From assembly GCA_001275005.1 (NCBI GenBank), contig JWZX01001958.1, positions 1 through 28,108 of the forward strand: DNA of 28,108 nt. The letters run 5' to 3'. The DNA comes from Chrysochromulina tobinii. Its lineage: Eukaryota > Haptophyta > Prymnesiales > Chrysochromulinaceae. Numbering within the stretch: the first letter of the stretch is position 1; each line of letters begins with the position of its first letter. Below, in pieces: positions 18,483 to 25,324 of this stretch. Position numbers and translations under genes: made by a program. Under the pieces are notes generated by a model. It was not told the origin of the DNA. It did not search any database and saw nothing but the letters and a program-made list of their open reading frames with translations.

Positions 18483-18876
18483 CGCCGAGACGGAGACAGA
18501 CAGTACCTCCCGCTACAGTCCTCACCCGTCTTGGGGGCAGGGCGCGAGCGTCACAAACTAGAAAACGCGTCGTTGTGGTCTACCGAACGCTGCGCAATCA
18601 CCTACAATACACCCTCAATCTGCCTGAGCGTGCCTGCGATCTGTGTTTCTCCTGAGATTATACCCCCTCGACTGCATGAACCGACATGCACATGCACATG
18701 TGACATAATATGAGGAGCGCGCACCGGCGGCGCCGCACAGAGCGCGCGGTGCGAATAGAGATGGCATCATCGGCGAACCGAGCTTAACTTGAGTACTTTG
18801 ACCAGCTGCTGTTGTGGACCTCTTGCATGAAGCTCCCAGCCGATCAGCCTGCCAGCGGGACTGCCTATGTGAAGCG
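18483..18876. promoter_or_regulatory. Spacer upstream of NPHP4 and downstream of the J-domain gene
   Basis: This 394-bp noncoding stretch, with lower GC at about 18540-18720, must hold the NPHP4 promoter and 5' leader and the 3' end of the J-domain gene. I looked for an RFX-type X-box, as found at animal ciliary genes, and saw no convincing match. No (TCAAG)n array is present. Confidence 0.4.
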
Positions 18877-20055
18877 TCACAGCAGCTTGCGGAGCGCCTC
18901 AAAAGCGGCATTCAGCTCGTACACGGTCGGGACGCCCTTTTGGTCCAGGGACTCGTCGCGCACGTCGGGATGCAGCACGCGCGAACGCTCACGGAAGGCC
19001 TTGCGCAGGCGTTTCTCATCGAGATCTGGGGCGTCGAGCAGCGACAGACCGAGCAACTTCAAGTCGGGCTCGAAGAGTTTGATGCGGTAGAGCTTCTCCT
19101 CGCGCGCCGCCTGTTCGCGCACCTTCTCCTTCTCCGCGTCGAGGCCGAAGGCGCCAAACAGCCCCTCAAGCACCGCATCCTTGGCCGTGTCCGTCAGCTT
19201 CCGCGGCCGCCTCGACTTAAGCGCCTCCTCCGCCTCCGCTCGCTTCCGCCGCAGCTCGGCGTCGATCTCCGCGGGCGAGGCGAGCGCTCTCCCCGGAGCC
19301 CCATCCGCCGCCTCGGCCGCTGCCGCCTCGGCCGCTGCCGCCTCGGCCGCAGCCCGCCTCGCGTCCTTGGCCGCTGCTGCACCCTGAGCCGCCGCTGCGT
19401 CCGCCACAACCTTCGCCTTCGCCGCTGCGTCCGAAGCCGTCGCCGCGTCGGAGCCGGATCGTCCGCCGGCTTTCGCCGCTTCCTTCTCCTCCCGCGCCTT
19501 TTTCGACTCCCCAAACAAGGTCGCGAACAAGGCGTCGACGGCCACCGCGCCGACAGCACCGCCTACAGCCACCCCGGCGAGGGTAGCCGCCTCGATCGGA
19601 TTGTCGCGCTCCCATTGCTTGACGGCATCCTCTGCAACTGCGGCCTGTATCTTTGCCGCGCGCACGGCCTCCGCGCATGCCTCTTCCGCTGCGGCCTTGG
19701 TATCCGCCACCTCCTGCGCGGCATCTTGCTCGGCCGCAGCCTCATCTGCCACCGCTATCGCGGCTCGAACTTTATCCATCGCTGCATCCCATACTGCAGC
19801 CTTCGTCTCGACAAGTGCCTCTGCAGCCTCCCTTGCCCGACGCGCCTCGACAAATGCCTGCTGCGCGGCCAACACCTTCGCTTCCGCCAGCTTCTTTTTC
19901 TCATTGACTTCGATGCCAAAGATGCCGCCAGTCTGCCATTTTACTGGCGCCACCCTGTATCCTGCGCGGAGGTGGATCCGCGGCCGTGCTGATGGCATGT
20001 TCCAGGCCTGTGCTCCTGCGAGCCAGACAAAACAGAGCATGGCGTTCGGCATCAT
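18877..20055 (-). CDS. Plastid-targeted J-domain (DnaJ-like) membrane protein
   Basis: The frame is 392 codons from the first ATG (20055); a second in-frame ATG at 20040 is also possible. The N-terminus, MLCFVWLAGAQA, looks like a signal peptide and is followed by a basic, acid-poor segment (MPSARPRIHLRAGYRVAPVK). This is the bipartite presequence expected for import into a secondary plastid. Residues about 50-150 form an Ala/Lys/Glu helical stalk. A Gly/Ala hydrophobic segment at about 156-182 (AATLAGVAVGGAVGAVAVDA) may span a membrane. A second Ala-rich helix and then a C-terminal J domain follow, with the HPD triad at residues 362-364 (SRVLHPDVRD). J domains are known to stimulate Hsp70 ATPase, so recruitment of plastid Hsp70 to a membrane is inferred. 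It is divergent from the plus-strand gene at 20322. Confidence 0.82.
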   Translation of the reverse strand: MMPNAMLCFVWLAGAQAWNMPSARPRIHLRAGYRVAPVKWQTGGIFGIEVNEKKKLAEAKVLAAQQAFVEARRAREAAEALVETKAAVWDAAMDKVRAAIAVADEAAAEQDAAQEVADTKAAAEEACAEAVRAAKIQAAVAEDAVKQWERDNPIEAATLAGVAVGGAVGAVAVDALFATLFGESKKAREEKEAAKAGGRSGSDAATASDAAAKAKVVADAAAAQGAAAAKDARRAAAEAAAAEAAAAEAADGAPGRALASPAEIDAELRRKRAEAEEALKSRRPRKLTDTAKDAVLEGLFGAFGLDAEKEKVREQAAREEKLYRIKLFEPDLKLLGLSLLDAPDLDEKRLRKAFRERSRVLHPDVRDESLDQKGVPTVYELNAAFEALRKLL

Positions 20056-20321
20056 AATGTCGGCAGCCAGCGCCCTACCTCCTACCTCGGCCGCACAGGG
20101 ACTCCACCCCTTACGGACGCCACCTTCGCGCTTCGTTCGAAGCGTCGCGCGAAAGTGTGTCGGCGCGCGCGCGCGCGCACGGCGCACAGCGCCGCAGGGC
20201 GTCGTGGTGAGCGTTCCGACGGGTGTCAGGCCTGCGCGTTGAGTTGAACTGCGAAGGAATTTCCGAACCTGGAACAGACCTGGAATCCTGTGTGTCGCCG
20301 TCCGCGCCTGGCCTGTCCTGC
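20056..20321. promoter_or_regulatory. Shared upstream region of two divergent genes
   Basis: Only 266 bp separate the start codon of the minus-strand J-domain gene (20055) from that of the plus-strand small membrane protein gene (20322). Both promoters and leaders must lie here. It contains an alternating CG/GC run at about 20162-20179. No TATA-like box was recognised. Confidence 0.45.
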
Positions 20322-20747
20322 ATGTTGCGTCGCGCGTTCACGACGCTGAGAACCCGGGACCATTCAGGCAATTTGTACCTCGCCGGCATGGTGGGGTCGG
20401 CTGCCGGTGCTGGAGGCTTGTACTGGGCCTCGGAGCGGGACCGCCAGCGACGTGCGGACCTGATGCGAGAGTTCGAAGGCCGGCTGGCGGCAGCGCGCGT
20501 GCAAGCACGGGAGGAAACCGTGGTTCGGAAGGCCGCGCTGGAGGGCAAACAAACTCTTTGGACTGGCAAACTTCTTGCCGTCGACCATCGCTTACAGGGG
20601 CATTTGATGCTGCGCGGCTGCCGCGTTGGCCAGGTCATTGATATTCTCGAGGAGGGTGTTGGCCAGGACGGCCGATATCTCACCTGCATCGATCGCAACA
20701 CGGGAGCAGTTGGCATGCACCTCAGCGAGTGGGTCGAGCGGCAGTAG
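20322..20747 (+). CDS. Small single-pass membrane protein with mitochondrial-type presequence and SH3-like C-terminus
   Basis: The frame has 141 codons from the first ATG, which follows GTCCTGC. The N-terminus MLRRAFTTLRTRDHSG is Arg-rich without acidic residues until Asp13, as in mitochondrial presequences. A single hydrophobic segment, YLAGMVGSAAGAGGLYWA, lies at about 19-36, followed by a charged helix (RDRQRRADLMREFEGRLAAA). The last 65 residues (LAVDHRLQGHLMLRGCRVGQ and VGQDGRYLTCIDRNTGAVGM) have the spacing of an SH3-like beta-barrel in which GCRVGQVIDILEE and TGAVGMHLSEWV take the usual places. I do not know a named family for it. An organelle inner-membrane location is inferred. Confidence 0.65.
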   Translation: MLRRAFTTLRTRDHSGNLYLAGMVGSAAGAGGLYWASERDRQRRADLMREFEGRLAAARVQAREETVVRKAALEGKQTLWTGKLLAVDHRLQGHLMLRGCRVGQVIDILEEGVGQDGRYLTCIDRNTGAVGMHLSEWVERQ

Positions 20748-21131
20748 ATCTCTTGTCTGCATCTCCACAGGGCTGTGCTGGGAAACTTCCCGCCGGTCCG
20801 TGCATTTGGAGCTCCGCTCTCTGAGTCGTGAGCGAGCTGAGAGCTCTCGTCTGTGTGGCCACGCACGGTCTAGCGTCGGTGTGACGTAAAATGACGCTTC
20901 GAGTTTGATAACCACCTACTCCTATAGCTGAGTCCACCGTGGAATGTGCCGAGTAAACAATTCTACATGCGCTGCACCACGCAAGTCGACGTCCGCCCGT
21001 AATTAATATTACAAGGCCGTGTCTGAGACGGCGAGCTGTCCGTATACTGTACACGCACACGACATACACCTTACACGCTCCACAGTGTGCGTGTGGTTGC
21101 GGAAGATAGCGCGCGCTGCCCGCGCTCTTCG
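20748..21131. other. Convergent 3' spacer
   Basis: This 384-bp stretch lies between the stop of the small membrane protein (plus) and the stop of the DGK1-like gene (minus). It includes an AT-rich patch at about 20998-21014 (TAATTAATATTA) and a poorly structured remainder. It probably holds two 3' UTRs. No gene or RNA was seen. Confidence 0.5.
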
Positions 21132-22091
21132 TCAGCACAGCTGGATGCGATGGAAAGCCCACTGCATCGCCAACGACGAGAAAACGGGAATTGTCAAGTT
21201 GTCGTTCAGGTTGAAGGGCTCGTAGAGCTCCGTGAGCGTCGCCGTGAGGGCGCCAAAGAAGACAGGATATTCTCGCAATCGGATGGGGCCGAACGTGGCG
21301 AAGCCCACAGCACAGCACACGCTGAACATGGCGAGCGATCCTTCGAGGCTCTTCTTGCCGGCACGCCCTAGCTTGAGGATTCCAAATGAGTCGCCACCAA
21401 AGCTCACCCCCATGATGGCGGCCGTCATGTCCCCGAGGACGAGGAAGAGGATGCTGGCCATGGCTATAGATGGCGGCGAGAGCGCTGCGAAAAGGGGCAC
21501 GCATGCGTGTCACCGTGTCAAGAAAGGCGTGGACGGACCGCGGGATAAGGACCGGGTCGCGTGCCGCGCACCGATGGAGATCGTGCAGCCGAGGCTGAAG
21601 TAGGATCCGCCCGTCAGGTGCGTATACTCGTGCTTGCGCAAGATGGATCGCAGCGGCCAGTTGCGCTGAACGCCCGGTATGTATATCCTCGAAAAGTCGC
21701 AACAGATACCGACAACAGTGATCGCGATGCAGATTCGAGTGCAATCATGATTTGTGAATCCATTTCGGAGCAGGAGCGCTTGGGTTAGCGGAACGAGCAG
21801 GCCGGCGATGTGGAACGCTTTGCGCTCGACCTCCTGGACGGCACGCGCAACCTTCTTCAGCGAGACACCCAGTTTCGACATGAGCTTCTTAGGATCCACG
21901 TGCTGCTTGTAGATGAACATGATCGAAAGCATCAGCACGCACACCGCCGCAAGAACGTTCAAGATATACTCTTGGGATGGCTTCTGGTGTTCGAGCAGCG
22001 TCGGTTGCGCAGACATTCGATTGCTGACGTTCCGCAAGGACCGGCCGAGGCTCGACGCCATCAGCGACCACAGATGCGCATGTGAAGACAT
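21132..22091 (-). CDS. CTP-dependent lipid/dolichol kinase-like membrane protein (SEC59/DGK1/VTE5 family), two exons
   Basis: Exon 1 is 22091-21572 and exon 2 is 21484-21132. Together they make 873 bp, or 290 residues plus stop. Each exon alone ends or starts abruptly. Splicing restores CTISI-ALSPPSIAMASILF, and the motifs then run in family order: ERKAFHIAGLLVPL (about 89-102), RNWPLRSILRKHEYTHLTGG and SYFSLG, then LVLGDMTAAIMGVSFG and GRAGKKSLEGSLAMF. The family is polytopic and uses CTP to phosphorylate dolichol, diacylglycerol or phytol. The motifs LGDMTAA and KKSLEGS match its nucleotide-binding part. Exon 1 also has a hydrophobic helix at about 43-60. Which lipid is used cannot be told from sequence, so the assignment is to the family only. 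Confidence 0.82.
21485..21571 (-). other. 87-bp GT-AG intron in the DGK1-like gene
   Basis: On the minus strand the donor reads CCATCG/GTGCGC with the first intron base at 21571. The acceptor reads CCCCTTTCGCAG/CGCTC with the last intron base at 21485. The intron interrupts an Ala codon after its first base. It contains an in-frame stop (21510-21512). Removing it restores a continuous conserved family segment. Confidence 0.85.
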
Positions 22092-22402
22092 CCTTTGTAC
22101 GAGGTGTTATATGTCTTTCATAGGAACCTATTTTTAGAGCGCAAAGCGCAATTGTGCTCGGGAATGGTAAACCCTCGAAATCACGCTCCGTTCATTTGCC
22201 GAATCTATGGTAGGGCACGCAGGATTAGGAGTAAATATTAGATGGTGTCAATTGGATGGTGGTGAACTGCCTTTGGGGAACCGCTCTGTGTTCCCCGCCT
22301 ATGATGGTATGAAAATGGTTGCGACTTGCGCCCTCTTAAGCGCATGCCGCATCTATCAAAAGCTGTAACTCCCGCAGTCGAGCGTAGTAAGCCCTACTCT
22401 AG
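22092..22402. other. AT-richer spacer upstream of the DGK1-like gene
   Basis: This 311-bp stretch, between the start of the DGK1-like gene and the stop of the phosphatase gene (both minus), has clearly lower GC than the coding regions. It should contain the DGK1-like promoter and the phosphatase 3' UTR. No repeat or RNA gene was recognised. Confidence 0.5.
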
Positions 22403-23245
22403 CTACGTGCGAGGATCCCACAGCAGGCCATTGCGCTGCGCGAGCGCGCACAGTTGGAGCTGAAAGCTCGGATTCTGCAAAATGGAAGGCCTCGCCGCCG
22501 AGCACTCTGCGAAGAGCTCGAGCAAATTGCGACGGTCGCGCATCATGAGGTAGGCGACAACTATTGTCGCGGACCGATTGACGCCCGCCATACAATGCAC
22601 GAGCACCGCGCCGCCGACGGCGTGCGCGCTTGTAATAAACTCACTGGCTGGCTTGAGGAAGGTATCAAGCAGTGGGAAGTGTTGGTCGTCGTGTGCTGAC
22701 AGTTGTAGGTAAGCGATGCCGCGGGCCTTGTAGTCATCGACCGGATCACGGCACACGCTCGGTGCAAGGTTGAGCACGGCGCGCACACCGAGTCGATCGA
22801 ACATGCCGAGGTTGGCGGCGTGCGCACCGCTGCCCACAAAAATCGGTGGCTCGCCTGGCATGCGGGATGGCTCGTCCGTGCCTGAGGGGACCCTCCCTCG
22901 CGCCCTAGCCAGGTCTATCGCCGCGGACACCGATGGGCGCAGTTCCTGAAGCAGCACACGGCCTGCTGTGGGAGTGAGCTGCAGGCATGATGGCGCAGCG
23001 ATCTCAGAACTGTTGGACCATGCCGGCGTGGGTGGAGCTGCCGATGGCGGCGGCGATGGTGCGTTCTTAGCAGCGCGTGCCGCACATATTGGTGCGTGCC
23101 TCGAGAGTACCGACGGCGCAAACAGGCGGGAGCACGTGCTGCATGCGACGCGCTCGAGGTTTTCTGCCATCTCGCGGTTCCCCGTGAGCGTGAGAGCCTT
23201 CAAGGAGCCATCCGTAACAGAACCCACCATTGCGGACGGCGCCAT
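22403..23245 (-). CDS. Atypical dual-specificity protein phosphatase with N-terminal C2HC zinc finger
   Basis: The frame has 280 codons from the ATG at 23245; the open frame upstream has no other ATG. Residues 35-54 form a C-x2-C-x11-H-x3-C zinc-binding pattern (CSTCSRLF, then HAPIC). A Pro-rich linker follows. Residues about 134-275 are a dual-specificity phosphatase domain: IFVGSGAHAANLGMFDRLGV, VLNLAPSV, DDYKARGIAYLQLSAHDD (general acid Asp at about 186-187), and the P-loop VHCMAGVNRSAT with catalytic Cys218 and Arg224. HCxxGxxRS is the signature of cysteine-dependent phosphatases, so the protein should be active. It dephosphorylates Tyr/Ser/Thr in proteins or another phosphorylated substrate; the target is unknown. 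The finger probably mediates protein or nucleic-acid contact. Confidence 0.88.
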   Translation of the reverse strand: MAPSAMVGSVTDGSLKALTLTGNREMAENLERVACSTCSRLFAPSVLSRHAPICAARAAKNAPSPPPSAAPPTPAWSNSSEIAAPSCLQLTPTAGRVLLQELRPSVSAAIDLARARGRVPSGTDEPSRMPGEPPIFVGSGAHAANLGMFDRLGVRAVLNLAPSVCRDPVDDYKARGIAYLQLSAHDDQHFPLLDTFLKPASEFITSAHAVGGAVLVHCMAGVNRSATIVVAYLMMRDRRNLLELFAECSAARPSILQNPSFQLQLCALAQRNGLLWDPRT

Positions 23246-23727
23246 TACGGCGCTCAATCAGGCTCTAACCGTCGATAACGTATCAGAGCAGGTCCTCCAG
23301 CGAACCGGACCGGGCAGACGTGCCCCCGCCGCCCCCGGCGCCCAGCCGGCCGTATTCCACCGGGCTCCGGGGCCTCTACTTGATTTGAACATTTGATCCA
23401 AAGGGGTACATTGTACAGGGGGAGGTATTCTCAAGGGTATTCTTTCTGGATTCACACACTATCCCCACCACCTGATTTTGAACTCAGTGTTGTACCCGGT
23501 TCGGCGGTTCATGAACAAGTCGTCATGCCGGTTCTGTTAAATCTTAAAAGACACTCAAGACTCATCACTCTTTTTGTCACAGTTTGCGGTCAGACGCTGC
23601 TTTTGCACCGGCACAGTCGAGTCCGAATTACCAGTATCAGTAAGAGACTATCTAGTGTATACTCGACGTTGGTTGCGTCATTTGGAGCATGAACTCTTTC
23701 ATGATTCTGAGAGGCGAGCCAGCATTT
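23246..23727. other. Spacer between the phosphatase and patatin-like genes
   Basis: This 482-bp lower-GC stretch should include the phosphatase promoter and the 3' UTR of the patatin-like gene. The plus-strand frame at 23393-23692 has no protein-like features. The sequence GCATTTTCAG near 23721-23730 resembles a plus-strand 3' splice site just upstream of the ubiquitin fragment. Confidence 0.45.
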
Positions 23728-24864
23728 TCAGCTGTCCTTCTTCTTGCGCCGCCTCGGCGACAAGGCTGGACTCCGGAGACGATCGACAACGTCAAGCTCA
23801 AGATCCTCGGCAGGGAGGGCATCCCGCCTGACGAGCAGCGCCTGATCTTCGCGGGCTCGCAGCTCGAGGACGGCCGCACCCTCTCGGACAACGAGTCTAC
23901 AGTGCACATTGTGCTCCGCCTGCGCGGCGGCGGCGATGTCCTTCGACGGAGCTCTGCGCCCGCTGTCGTCCTGTTTGGGCACCAAGCCGGCGGCCGCAAA
24001 AACTCCCCGCTTGGCCGCAGCCTCAGCGTCGAGCTTGCCTTGGTGCACCCACTTGTCCCACTTCTCTCGACTCGGCAGCCTGATGAGGTCGCTCGCACCA
24101 CCGAGGAGGCGCTCTGGTGCAATGGAGGCTCGCTTCGAGGGGAACACGGACACACGGATGACGTTCCGTGCTGTGGCCTGCCGCCGTGGCCGACAGGCGA
24201 GCACGCCGTCGATGACCAACGCTCGCCCGATTCGCCCGGGCAATCGCAGGATGGGCAGCGTGCGCATCGAGCAGGTGCACGCGTGGCAGATGGCCTTGGC
24301 AGATTCAAAGCGATTCACCCACACGGCTCGTCCAAATCGCGGCCAGATCTCGGAGCACCCTATGTACATGCGACCGCCCGCGAGCTTGATGAGCGTCGCG
24401 TCCTCCGCCGGCGCAAGCTGCGGCAGATAGCCGTGGCGGATCATCTCGGACGAGGAGAAGAAGTATGCTCTGAGCCATCGAGTGCCGCCCAGAGCTCGCA
24501 GGGTCTCAACCGCTCGCCAGTGATCCTCGGCGGTGATGCCCATGACGATGGACGCTGCGGGAGCATAGCCGCCGCTGATGCCCGCCGCAACAACGCTGGA
24601 GCAATCATAATGATCGAGCACCCACTCGGCCACCCCGATGTGATAGGGAAGCAGCAGGCCGCTCGAGTCAAACCACAGCACGACCGCTTTGTCGTCAAGC
24701 GGTGGGCCTGCATCCGTGAAGAAGCAGTCGAGGACGGTGTGCACGAGGCGCAGCACCTTCGTGCCAAACCAAAGGCCGATGTCGAGAACGCAGCGGTCGA
24801 GCCAAAGGACGACGGCAAGCAGGTAGCGGCCGATCGCGGCGAGTAAGCTCCTTGTCGTGGACAT
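23728..24864 (-). CDS. Patatin-like phospholipase/acyl hydrolase
   Basis: The first ATG in the frame is at 24864, giving 378 residues. Residues 5-45 are hydrophobic ([28 protein letters not shown]), suggesting a membrane anchor. The patatin-like core begins with [20 protein letters not shown] (60-79), where DSSG stands in place of the usual Gly-rich oxyanion loop. The nucleophile motif GISGG is at 95-99, giving Ser97. The dyad Asp is probably Asp219 in ALVIDGV. Patatin-family enzymes use a Ser-Asp dyad to release fatty acids from glycerolipids. The last 65 or so residues are antisense to a ubiquitin fragment (23770-23931), so the C-terminal tail is unlikely to be ancestral. A (TCAAG)n array lies about 122 bp upstream of the start. 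Confidence 0.78.
   Translation of the reverse strand: MSTTRSLLAAIGRYLLAVVLWLDRCVLDIGLWFGTKVLRLVHTVLDCFFTDAGPPLDDKAVVLWFDSSGLLLPYHIGVAEWVLDHYDCSSVVAAGISGGYAPAASIVMGITAEDHWRAVETLRALGGTRWLRAYFFSSSEMIRHGYLPQLAPAEDATLIKLAGGRMYIGCSEIWPRFGRAVWVNRFESAKAICHACTCSMRTLPILRLPGRIGRALVIDGVLACRPRRQATARNVIRVSVFPSKRASIAPERLLGGASDLIRLPSREKWDKWVHQGKLDAEAAAKRGVFAAAGLVPKQDDSGRRAPSKDIAAAAQAEHNVHCRLVVREGAAVLELRAREDQALLVRRDALPAEDLELDVVDRLRSPALSPRRRKKKDS
23770..23931 (+). pseudogene. Ubiquitin fragment, 5'-truncated and diverged
   Basis: The plus strand encodes 54 residues that align with the last three quarters of ubiquitin: [40 protein letters not shown], then [14 protein letters not shown]. The N-terminal beta-hairpin (first 17 or so residues) is missing. 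Four residues are lost in the loop before the ESTxHxVLRLRGG strand. The positions of Lys33, Lys48 and Lys63 are all replaced or deleted. The enclosing plus-strand frame starts at 23689 with unrelated sequence and continues past GGG-D-V into antisense patatin sequence. It is best read as a ubiquitin-derived gene fragment, possibly a 5'-truncated retrocopy. A spliced ubiquitin-like gene with a distant first exon is the alternative. Confidence 0.72.
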
Positions 24865-25324
24865 GTCGACCCGCGCAAGCACACACTAGTCAATGTGCCC
24901 GACGTTTGATGGTGAGGGAATCGCTCGAAGGCTCGCGTGTATGCACATCACCCACGCGCGTTGGATGCCGTGCGCGACGGGAAAGTCAAGTCAAGTCAAG
25001 ACATGCAGTCAAGAAGTCAAGTCCGGAACACGTGGCTACAAGTAAAGACGTGTGTCCCGTGTGTGTCCCGGCTCCCCCCGGTGTCTTTTTACAAGTAAAG
25101 ACGAGACTTCCCTTTGGTTGCAAAGACTTGCCCGTTTGCGTAGGAATCCTATCGGGGTACTTCGGCTGGGGAGGGCAAGCGCTTGTTGCTCGGGGGCGTT
25201 CCGATCAGCTCATCAGCACAGTACGTCTTCACACACATCGCTTTTGGTCCTTTTGACGGAACGCGGAGGTCAACCTTAATTCGCGCAATGTCGGGAGGCT
25301 TCATCACACGCACGAGCTGAAACG
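24865..25324. promoter_or_regulatory. Divergent intergenic region with (TCAAG)n and GTGTCCC repeats
   Basis: This 460-bp region separates the start codons of the patatin-like gene (minus) and the coiled-coil gene (plus). It holds TCAAG x3 at 24986-25000 plus single copies at 25009-25013 and 25017-25021. The direct repeat ACAAGTAAAGACG occurs at 25038-25050 and 25091-25103, bracketing a GT-rich block. Both promoters must lie here. Confidence 0.55.
24986..25103. repeat. (TCAAG)n plus GTGTGTCCC block, related to the 9705-9969 element
   Basis: The block at about 25049-25087 (CGTGTGTCCCGTGTGTGTCC, then GGCTCCCCCCGGTGTCTTT) matches the reverse complement of about 9757-9812 in the first element, including the GGCTCCCC-CGGTGTCTTT boundary. 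Read this way, the (TCAAG)3 array here corresponds to the right terminus of that element. The opposite terminus is not preserved; only AGACTTGCCC near 25124 resembles it. This indicates a dispersed repeat family. Confidence 0.7.

Noticed and set aside
18483-18876. RFX-type X-box upstream of NPHP4
   Set aside because: Only a weak partial match near 18570 was seen; it does not satisfy the two half-sites.
18814-19992. Plus-strand 392-codon frame
   Set aside because: It is antisense to the J-domain protein, which has a targeting sequence and an HPD motif; the plus frame has Arg/Leu/Cys-rich shadow composition.
20056-20187. Extending the J-domain gene upstream to a GTG at 20187
   Set aside because: The added residues are Arg-rich without function, and the ATG at 20055 directly precedes a signal peptide.
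20722-21744. Minus-strand 340-codon frame
   Set aside because: It overlaps, in another frame, both exons and the intron of the DGK1-like gene, whose motifs are convincing.
23932-24846. Continuation of the plus-strand frame after the ubiquitin RLRGG as a fusion protein
   Set aside because: Past 23940 the frame is antisense to the patatin core with shadow composition, so a ubiquitin-fusion protein is not supported.
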